Origin: Thermoflexales bacterium
GTDB lineage: Bacteria; Chloroflexota; Anaerolineae; Fen-1058
Direction: 5' to 3'
Assembly (NCBI GenBank): GCA_016931085.1
Contig: JAFGFO010000336.1
Span: forward strand, 1 to 6,417
DNA length: 6,417 nucleotides
Shown here: one piece after another, positions 1 to 3,801 of the stretch
Layout: each line of letters begins with the position of its first letter
How positions within the stretch are numbered: the first letter of the stretch is position 1
Notes under the pieces: model-generated
The model's database searches: none
The model's input: only the letters and a program-made list of their open reading frames with translations
Told to the model about the DNA's origin: nothing
Made by a program: the position numbers and the translations under genes

Positions 1-99
1 CGGGAGTATCGCTAATCGCAACCACCATATGTGGTGGCAAATTTGGCCAAAAACCCGCAAAATGGGCATTTAGTCTAAACTCCAAACGCCTATAACCGT

Positions 100-354
100 C
101 AGTATATTGAGCGATTGCCAATCCATCCTATTGACTTTTCCTCTCCCGCCGACGTCGCCCGCCACGACCAGATGGTGCAGCTCGTCGAGCGCATGCTCGA
201 CCTGCACAAGCGCCTGGCTGCTGCCCAGTCGCCGCACGACAAGACCCAGCTCCAGCGCCAGATCGAGGCCACTGACAAGCAGATCGATGCCCTGGTGTAC
301 GAGCTGTATGGGCTGACGGACGAGGAGATCAGGATTGTGGAGGGGGCAGTATAA
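100..354 (+). pseudogene. C-terminal fragment of an Eco57I/type IIG-like restriction-modification methylase
   Basis: The translation from about 100 reads QYIERLPIHPIDF, then a helical stretch with MVQLVERMLDLHKRLAAAQ, and ends QIDALVYELYGLTDEEIRIVEG. From family knowledge this is the typical extreme C-terminus of large Eco57I-type or type IIG enzymes that combine a DNA adenine methyltransferase with a target-recognition domain. A full protein would be many hundreds of residues; about 85 are present. The family-like sequence begins before the only possible early start (TTG 115, with no Shine-Dalgarno), and an in-frame TAA at 76-78 blocks further extension. Stops at 71-73 and 93-95 close the other two forward frames. 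I therefore read it as a decayed remnant with no nuclease or methylase activity. A short standalone protein from TTG 115 or ATG 172 is possible but less likely. The family call comes from recalled sequence pattern, not a search. Confidence 0.68.
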
Positions 355-355
355 G

Positions 356-378
356 CTTCTTTAACTAACCGTATGGCA
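356..378 (+). repeat. Left copy of an imperfect 23-base direct repeat bracketing the TAC genes
   Basis: The 23 bases match 1920-1942 at 20 positions. The first 11 bases (CTTCTTTAACT) and the last 7 (TATGGCA) are identical, and the three mismatches fall between them. This copy begins directly after the stop codon of the restriction-modification remnant. Weaker similarity seems to continue on both sides. The right copy lies in codons 16-24 of the small gene at 1873. It may be a duplicated insertion target or a scar of a partial gene duplication. Chance similarity is not excluded at this length. Confidence 0.35.
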
Positions 379-396
379 GCGACGCGTGCTAGAGTC

Positions 397-508
397 GTTG
401 CAAAGTCCATTGACAAGCCGGCCATTTTCTGTCCTAACGCTCCTTGGCGTATGAGAGACTCAGACTTCCAAAGTCTTGACTTCGGGAATCTCTGGCCGAC
501 TTTGCAAC
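397..508. repeat. Interrupted inverted repeat in the gene-free stretch before hicA
   Basis: GTTGCAAAGTC (397-407) has its exact reverse complement at 498-508. An inner pair, CGGCCA (419-424) and TGGCCG (493-498), adds to it but is offset in the left arm by an 11-base insertion. Between them a small hairpin AGACTT-CCA-AAGTCT sits at 462-476. The 355-607 stretch otherwise holds no convincing gene, only this structure and the hicA promoter. It resembles a worn miniature inverted-repeat element, or simply a regulatory structure. No flanking target duplication is clear. Confidence 0.45.
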
Positions 509-533
509 AGCCGTGGTGGAACATATGTTTGTC

Positions 534-562
534 TTGACAATATCATAATAATTTGATACTAT
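534..562 (+). promoter_or_regulatory. Sigma70-type promoter for the hicA-hicB-secB operon
   Basis: A perfect -35 TTGACA (534-539) is followed after 17 bases by TACTAT (557-562), which matches 4 of 6 positions of the -10 consensus, in an AT-rich stretch. An alternative -10, GATACT (555-560), would have a 15-base spacer. The predicted start near 569 leaves a leader of about 40 bases before hicA. The -10 lies inside a perfect palindrome, which suits autorepression. Confidence 0.7.
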
Positions 563-570
563 ATATAGTA
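557..570. promoter_or_regulatory. Palindromic operator candidate overlapping the hicA -10
   Basis: TACTATATATAGTA is a perfect 14-bp palindrome that covers the -10 element and predicted start of transcription. HicB-type antitoxins with ribbon-helix-helix domains are known to bind palindromes in their own promoter, and the HicB encoded here has such a domain. That makes autoregulation at this site a reasonable inference. The palindrome is all A/T except one C-G pair per arm, so it could also arise partly from base composition. Confidence 0.5.
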
Positions 571-607
571 CTAGGGCAAAGGCGCGTGAGCAAAAAAGAA
601 AAACTCG

Positions 608-817
608 ATGAAAATCCGCCAAAACCCCAAGAATGTTCGCTTTGAAGATCTGGAAAAGATCCTGCTCCAACTGGGGTTCGAGATACACAAAAAAGGAGAT
701 CGGGATGTCACGTTTCACCGCAAAGGGAGTTTGCCGATTACCATACCTAGCCGCAAGCCGTATGTTTTACCCGTATATGTCAAGAACTTTAAGATCGTAG
801 ACGAGATCGAGGATTAA
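608..817 (+). CDS. hicA: HicA-like toxin (YcfA/HicA family) lacking the usual catalytic histidine
   Basis: A 69-residue protein with the size and layout of HicA, a small dsRBD-like mRNA-cleaving toxin. It has an N-terminal helix (VRFEDLEKILLQLGFEIHKKG, about 10-30, one residue of the run shown per position), a strand pair around DVTFHRKG and ITIPSR (33-48), then the typical PYVLPVYVKNFKIV helix-forming end (51-64). In active HicA proteins the loop after the first helix carries a G-[SG]-x-H type motif with the catalytic His. Here that loop reads G30-D31-R32-D33 (695-706) with no His; the closest are H27 and H37. The gene lies 22 bases before hicB under a palindrome-containing promoter. ATG 608 has no good Shine-Dalgarno, and a nearby GTG at 586 is in another frame. 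The family call is fairly sure; toxicity is doubtful on this sequence. Confidence 0.78.
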   Translation: MKIRQNPKNVRFEDLEKILLQLGFEIHKKGDRDVTFHRKGSLPITIPSRKPYVLPVYVKNFKIVDEIED

Positions 818-839
818 CTGGGGACAAATAGGAGGCGCT

Positions 840-1373
840 ATGGGACACCAAGAAGTGGACTGGTACCTGAATCTACCGTATCACATTGAGGTCGTGTACG
901 ATGATTCTGGCGAGGAACCAGGATGGTTTGCAAGCGTGGCAGAATTGCAAGGCTGCATGACCCAAGCTGATACATTCGAAGAGCTTGGGGAAGCCGTAAA
1001 AAGCGCAATGCGTAGTTGGATTGAGGTAGCACTAGAGGAGAACATCCCAATACCTGAACCGTACGTTGATGAGGAGTACAGCGGTAAATTCGTGGTGCGC
1101 ATGCCGCGGTCTCTACACAGGCAGTTAGCGAAACGCGCGGAGAGGGAAAACACCAGTCTCAATCAACTTGTACTCGCCTTGTTAGCTGAGGGCATGGGGA
1201 AATGGACGGCCGAGCGCAAGAGAGATGCTTCCAGACGCTATCGCGATCTATCACAAATGACAACGATTCCCTGGATGCCTCTCGCTGATATGGCAACTTT
1301 CCCATCGCCAGATACCAGCAACATCCACTGGGGCGATCTCGATCTCAGCTACAGGAGAATAGTCAACGCATGA
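840..1373 (+). CDS. hicB: HicB-like antitoxin with ribbon-helix-helix domain and C-terminal extension
   Basis: This 177-residue protein has three parts. Residues about 10-75 form the HicB N-terminal partial RNase-H-like fold, with the family pattern YHIEVVYDDSGEEPGWFASV, ELQGCMTQADTFEEL and ALEENIPIPEP. Residues about 82-120 form a ribbon-helix-helix DNA-binding domain (KFVVRMPRSLHRQLAKRAE then TSLNQLVLALLAEGMG). Residues 121-177 are an extra tail, not part of a minimal HicB, with Trp at 122, 145 and 164 and the hydrophobic run TTIPWMPL (141-148). In toxin-antitoxin-chaperone modules the antitoxin carries such a C-terminal chaperone-addiction segment, and a SecB-like gene follows immediately, so the tail is the probable chaperone site (inference). 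GGAGG at 831-835, four bases before ATG 840, supports the start. The protein should neutralise HicA and repress the operon through the palindrome at 557-570. Confidence 0.9.
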   Translation: MGHQEVDWYLNLPYHIEVVYDDSGEEPGWFASVAELQGCMTQADTFEELGEAVKSAMRSWIEVALEENIPIPEPYVDEEYSGKFVVRMPRSLHRQLAKRAERENTSLNQLVLALLAEGMGKWTAERKRDASRRYRDLSQMTTIPWMPLADMATFPSPDTSNIHWGDLDLSYRRIVNA

Positions 1374-1864
1374 GTACACAAGAGGACAATCTCCACAAAG
1401 AGCAAATGCCTGCGAGCTTGTTTCCATTCCAGTTGGTGGATGTAAGGCTCTACGAGATCCAAGCCAAGCGATGCGATCAAGAGGATGAACTGGACGGAGA
1501 GCGGGCCGAGCTGCCTCTAGTAGTGCGCCTGGCTGATAGGGACGAACCACTTGATGCTGACAAATTCCGCCTGCAGCTTCGTTTTGAGACAACCTTGGTC
1601 CGCAATAATCGGAATGAATGCACTATATCTATAACAATTGAAGGGTCCTTCAGGGCTATCGTTGATGCAAGCACTATCAAGCCCGAGATGACAGAAAAAT
1701 TTAGATCAACTGACGCTATACTGTTGCTTTGGCCGTACTTGCGACAAACAGTTCACGACCTTACAAATTCAATGCGCCTCCATGTTCCTCCACTCCCCAT
1801 CCTTGATACCCGCATGTTGGTGCCAGTACATCCTGGCGAGAATGAGCCGGATGAAAATGAGTAA
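1370..1864 (+). CDS. SecB-like chaperone of a toxin-antitoxin-chaperone module
   Basis: A 164-residue cytoplasmic protein, close to SecB length (about 155). The diagnostic part is C-terminal: ILLLWPYLRQTVHDLTNSMRLHVPPLPI (117-144, segments shown), matching the SecB pattern of a (W/F)PYxR motif followed by a helix and a Pro-rich PPL-P hinge. The centre is strand-rich (RLQLRFETTLV, ECTISITIEGSFRAIV), as in the SecB beta-sheet. N- and C-terminal tails are acidic. ATG 1370 overlaps the hicB stop as ATGA, and AGGAGA at 1353-1358 gives an acceptable ribosome site, so the two are probably translationally coupled. By analogy with Rv1957 of the M. tuberculosis HigBA-SecB module, the likely job is folding and protecting the antitoxin rather than general secretion. 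I do not name it secB because it is the module-associated type. Confidence 0.83.
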   Translation: MSTQEDNLHKEQMPASLFPFQLVDVRLYEIQAKRCDQEDELDGERAELPLVVRLADRDEPLDADKFRLQLRFETTLVRNNRNECTISITIEGSFRAIVDASTIKPEMTEKFRSTDAILLLWPYLRQTVHDLTNSMRLHVPPLPILDTRMLVPVHPGENEPDENE

Positions 1865-1872
1865 ATCAAGCT

Positions 1873-2160
1873 GTGACCATCCATAGAGCACTTCTTGCAG
1901 GACAAGGCCTTGCTATAGACTTCTTTAACTCACATTATGGCAAGGTTCACGGGCATAGATTGACAACGGCGCAGGTTTATCTCGACAAATGCGCCGCCGC
2001 CGTGGCCGCCATGCCATCAACAGAGAGTAGGCGCGCTGCCATTGAGGAACTTGTCAATGCGCCGGCTGGCTGGCTCCATGAAGCTGATATGGCGGCCGTT
2101 CGTCAATCGCTGCCTAACGCCGGCATATCGGCGGCGGCAAGGTTGCCGCTGTCAAGATAG
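1873..2160 (+). CDS. Small protein of unknown function downstream of the SecB-like gene
   Basis: A 95-residue open frame beginning at GTG 1873, eight bases after the SecB-like gene's stop and ending 16 bases before the glycosylase start. The frame opens only at 1861, so little N-terminal extension is possible. I do not recognise the family. The sequence is soluble and mostly helix-forming, with an aromatic N-terminal part (IDFFNSHYGKVHGHRLTTAQ, about 15-34), an Ala-rich helix (CAAAVAAM) and an ERRAAIEEL-like helix (actual residues SRRAAIEEL). There is no signal peptide, membrane segment or Cys cluster. The Shine-Dalgarno is weak. Codons 16-24 contain the right copy of the 23-base repeat found at 356-378. 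It could be a fourth member of the TAC operon, or the tail of a gene broken when the module inserted. Confidence 0.52.
   Translation: MTIHRALLAGQGLAIDFFNSHYGKVHGHRLTTAQVYLDKCAAAVAAMPSTESRRAAIEELVNAPAGWLHEADMAAVRQSLPNAGISAAARLPLSR
1920..1942 (+). repeat. Right copy of the imperfect direct repeat
   Basis: It matches 356-378 at 20 of 23 positions, in the same orientation and 1564 bases apart. Everything between the copies is the TAC module, its promoter and the inverted repeat. In this copy the sequence reads in frame as FFNSHYG of the small unknown gene; in the left copy the same frame hits a stop after FFN. Confidence 0.35.
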
Positions 2161-2163
2161 GAT

Positions 2164-2170
2164 AAGGGGG
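2164..2170 (+). promoter_or_regulatory. Ribosome binding site fixing the glycosylase start at TTG 2177
   Basis: AAGGGGG lies six bases before TTG 2177. The frame stays open back to 2042, but only a start at 2177 places Pro and Glu at positions 2 and 3, as the Fpg/Nei reaction requires after Met removal. Confidence 0.75.
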
Positions 2171-2176
2171 TACTGG

Positions 2177-2995
2177 TTGCCCGAATTACCCGAAATCACC
2201 GTCCTGGCCCGCCAGATGAAGCAGGAATTGGTGGGTAAGACATTGGCCAGCATCGAGGTGCTGCAGCCCAAGTGTCTCAACCTGCCCAGCTTTGCCTTTG
2301 TCGAGGCGCTGAGCGGCGCGCGGTGGCTCGACGTGACCCAACGCGGCAAGTGGCTCGTGAGCGAGACCTCGCGCGGCTGGCTGCTGCTCAGCTTAGGCAT
2401 GGGCGGCGAGATCCTGCTGCGCACCCGTGACAGCCTGCCGGAAAAGCGCCGCATCATTTTCGACCTGGCTGACGGCGCCGCGTTAACGGTTAATTTTTGG
2501 TGGTTTGGCTACGCACATTACACCCCGCCGGGCAAACTCGCGAGCCACAAGATGATCGCCAGGCTCGGTCCGAACGCCCTGGACGTGAGCGCCGGCGATC
2601 TGAAGGCGATGCTGGGGCGCCGGCGCGGGGCCATCAAGGCCTTTTTGCTGGACCAATCCAAGCTGGCGGGCATCGGCAACTTTTACGTGCACGACATCCT
2701 GTTCCGGGCCGGCTTGCACCCGCTGCGGACGATCGATACGCTGGCTGAGGCCGAGATCGAACGGCTGGCGGGGGCCATTCACGACGGCCTTCAACTGGCT
2801 GTCGACAAGGGTGGGTCGTTCTACGAGCTGGATTTGTACGGGCAAAAGGGTCATTTCACGCTGGACGACGTCCTGGTGGGGTACAAAGAAGGCCAGCCTT
2901 GCCCGGCGTGCGGCACGCCGATTGAGAAGGTCAAGACCGGCAGCACGAGCAGTTTTATCTGCCCGCGTTGCCAGCCGCTCGAGCTAGCCGGTTGA
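2177..2995 (+). CDS. Fpg/Nei-family DNA glycosylase (MutM-like), divergent subgroup
   Basis: A 272-residue base-excision repair enzyme of normal family length that removes oxidised bases and cuts the abasic site. It has the N-terminal MPELPE with nucleophile Pro2 and Glu3, the conserved Lys58 in QRGKWL, a helix-two-turn-helix region with LLDQSKLAGIGNFYVHDILF (157-176) including Asn168, and a C4 zinc finger C242-x2-C245-x16-C262-x2-C265. Departures from classic MutM are clear: the usual (R)RFG loop is FWWFG (108-111 region), the HLGMTG motif is SLGMGG (72-77), and the zinc-finger Arg five residues before the third Cys is Thr257. I recall environmental relatives with the same FWWFG and GSTSSFICP signature, so it is probably a coherent subgroup, not a damaged gene. 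Substrate preference cannot be read from the sequence, so no symbol is given. Confidence 0.9.
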   Translation: MPELPEITVLARQMKQELVGKTLASIEVLQPKCLNLPSFAFVEALSGARWLDVTQRGKWLVSETSRGWLLLSLGMGGEILLRTRDSLPEKRRIIFDLADGAALTVNFWWFGYAHYTPPGKLASHKMIARLGPNALDVSAGDLKAMLGRRRGAIKAFLLDQSKLAGIGNFYVHDILFRAGLHPLRTIDTLAEAEIERLAGAIHDGLQLAVDKGGSFYELDLYGQKGHFTLDDVLVGYKEGQPCPACGTPIEKVKTGSTSSFICPRCQPLELAG

Positions 2996-3020
2996 CATTT
3001 GGGGCATGGTAGAGTATCAT
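2992..3020 (+). promoter_or_regulatory. Strong sigma70-type promoter for the bactofilin gene
   Basis: TTGACA (2992-2997) and TATCAT (3015-3020, 5 of 6 consensus) are separated by exactly 17 bases. The -35 contains the TGA stop of the glycosylase gene (2993-2995). Transcription would begin near 3027, leaving an unusually long leader of about 145 bases before the bactofilin start. Confidence 0.75.
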
Positions 3021-3065
3021 TGCCCTAATCATAGCGCGGCCCGCTTCGCGCCGCAACCAAAACGC

Positions 3066-3109
3066 TTTCACCGCCGAGAAGAATTTAAAAACTCTGCGCT
3101 CTCTGCGCA
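3066..3109. repeat. Short repeats in the bactofilin leader
   Basis: Two 9-base tandem units, CTCTGCGCT and CTCTGCGCA, lie at 3092-3109. TTTCACCGC at 3066-3074 has its exact reverse complement at 3772-3780, beyond the other end of the bactofilin gene. Similar low-complexity motifs recur between genes in many environmental bacterial genomes. A GCGGC/GCCGC pair at 3036-3054 could form a further leader hairpin. Confidence 0.45.
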
Positions 3110-3161
3110 AGCGAAAATCTTCGCGATCGTGATAGTTTTTCGCGGGTAATACTATATAAGC

Positions 3162-3166
3162 AGGAG
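3162..3166 (+). promoter_or_regulatory. Bactofilin ribosome binding site, two start choices
   Basis: AGGAG lies three bases before ATG 3170 and nine before in-frame ATG 3176. The longer spacing is closer to usual, so translation may begin at 3176 (protein starting MSFFKK). Confidence 0.55.
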
Positions 3167-3169
3167 AAA

Positions 3170-3673
3170 ATGCCAATGTCATTCTTTAAAAAAGAACAAC
3201 CCCCAACAGCACAACAGGCGATGCCGGCCGTGGCGGGAGCTTCCAAGATCGAGACGATCATCGGCCCGAACGCCAACTTTAAAGGTGACGTGCAAAGCGA
3301 TGGCAGCATGAAGATCGATGGTTGGTACGAGGGCAAGATCGAGCTGTCCGGTAACCTCATCATCGGCGAAAGCGGCAAGGTCATCGGTGATATCAAGGCT
3401 CAGAATGTGTCAGTCTCGGGCGCGATCAAGGGCACGGTCAGCGCGGAGGGCCGGCTGGAGATCTTGAATACCGGCAAGGTGTGGGGCGATATTGCCGTCG
3501 CCTCGCTGCTGATCGACGAGGGCGGCTATTTCCGCGGCCAGAGCATCATGGCTGGCGAAAAGGACTTTCCCTTGTTAGATGCGCCTGGCGCCAAGTCCAA
3601 GGGACCGGTCGTCGATGCCCAGTCCAAAGTGAGCCCACCTCCACCACCGGCCGGGCCGCCCACCAACGGCTAA
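3170..3673 (+). CDS. Bactofilin (polymer-forming cytoskeletal protein)
   Basis: Bactofilins self-assemble without nucleotide into filaments that place cell-wall or envelope machinery. The 167-residue product has the standard layout: a short N-terminal tail with MSFFKKE and a Pro/Gln/Ala-rich linker (1-25), a central beta-helix domain (about 27-130) with repeating units such as TIIGPNANFKGDVQSDGSMKI (split at 28-48), SGNLIIGESGKVIGDIKA and SGAIKGTVSAEGRLEI, and a disordered Pro-rich tail (about 131-167) ending in PPPPPAGPP. The FFKK start may be a membrane-binding segment, as in related proteins. ATG 3176 fits the ribosome site better than ATG 3170. The gene has its own promoter with a long leader and ends before a strong hairpin at 3728-3765. 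The GT2 gene converges on it from the right, so the two are neighbours but not in one operon. Confidence 0.93.
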   Translation: MPMSFFKKEQPPTAQQAMPAVAGASKIETIIGPNANFKGDVQSDGSMKIDGWYEGKIELSGNLIIGESGKVIGDIKAQNVSVSGAIKGTVSAEGRLEILNTGKVWGDIAVASLLIDEGGYFRGQSIMAGEKDFPLLDAPGAKSKGPVVDAQSKVSPPPPPAGPPTNG

Positions 3674-3688
3674 CATTTCGATTTTTTA

Positions 3689-3710
3689 CCAAGACGCCAA
3701 GCACGCCAAG
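3689..3710. repeat. CCAAG short tandem repeat
   Basis: Three CCAAG units at 3689-3693, 3697-3701 and 3706-3710 are spaced 8 and 9 bases, with intervening ACG and CACG. This resembles a CCAAG/CTTGG low-complexity intergenic motif that I recall as common in environmental bacteria. It lies 15 bases after the bactofilin stop. Confidence 0.55.
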
Positions 3711-3727
3711 TTTAAAAAGTTTGTTCA

Positions 3728-3765
3728 GCGTCCGCCGATCCTTGCCTATGGCGAGGATCGGACGC
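3728..3765. terminator. Hairpin between convergent genes, probable terminator
   Basis: GCGTCC (3728-3733) pairs with GGACGC (3760-3765), and GATCCT-T-GCC (3737-3746) with GGC-G-AGGATC (3750-3759, one T-G wobble), around a TAT loop and with a three-base bulge at 3734-3736. That gives 16 pairs. It lies between the ends of the bactofilin (+) and GT2 (-) genes. The T-tract is weak on the plus side (CCTTTG); on the minus side a TTTTT run begins about ten bases past the stem. It may work as a two-way terminator, though neither side is canonical. Confidence 0.6.
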
Positions 3766-3801
3766 GCCTTTGCGGTGAAAAACTTTCGTGTGCGCTTGCG
3801 C

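Noticed and set aside
22..37. Hairpin CCACCA-TATG-TGGTGG
   Set aside because: Only six pairs with no U-tract, gene end or partner nearby; too small to call.
586..645. GTG 586 as a start for hicA or a small leader peptide
   Set aside because: It is out of frame with hicA and stops after 19 codons; no ribosome site or conserved feature supports it.
99..718. Minus-strand open frames at 99-524 and 434-718
   Set aside because: They lie opposite the restriction-modification remnant, the repeat stretch and hicA, have low-complexity Ser/Arg-rich products and no recognisable start signals.
2042..2176. N-terminal extension of the glycosylase back to ATG 2042
   Set aside because: It would bury the essential Pro2/Glu3, overlaps the small gene at 1873-2160, and a good ribosome site precedes TTG 2177.
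3127..3155. Second bactofilin promoter with TACTAT at 3150-3155
   Set aside because: The -35 is poor, and transcription would start on top of the ribosome binding site.
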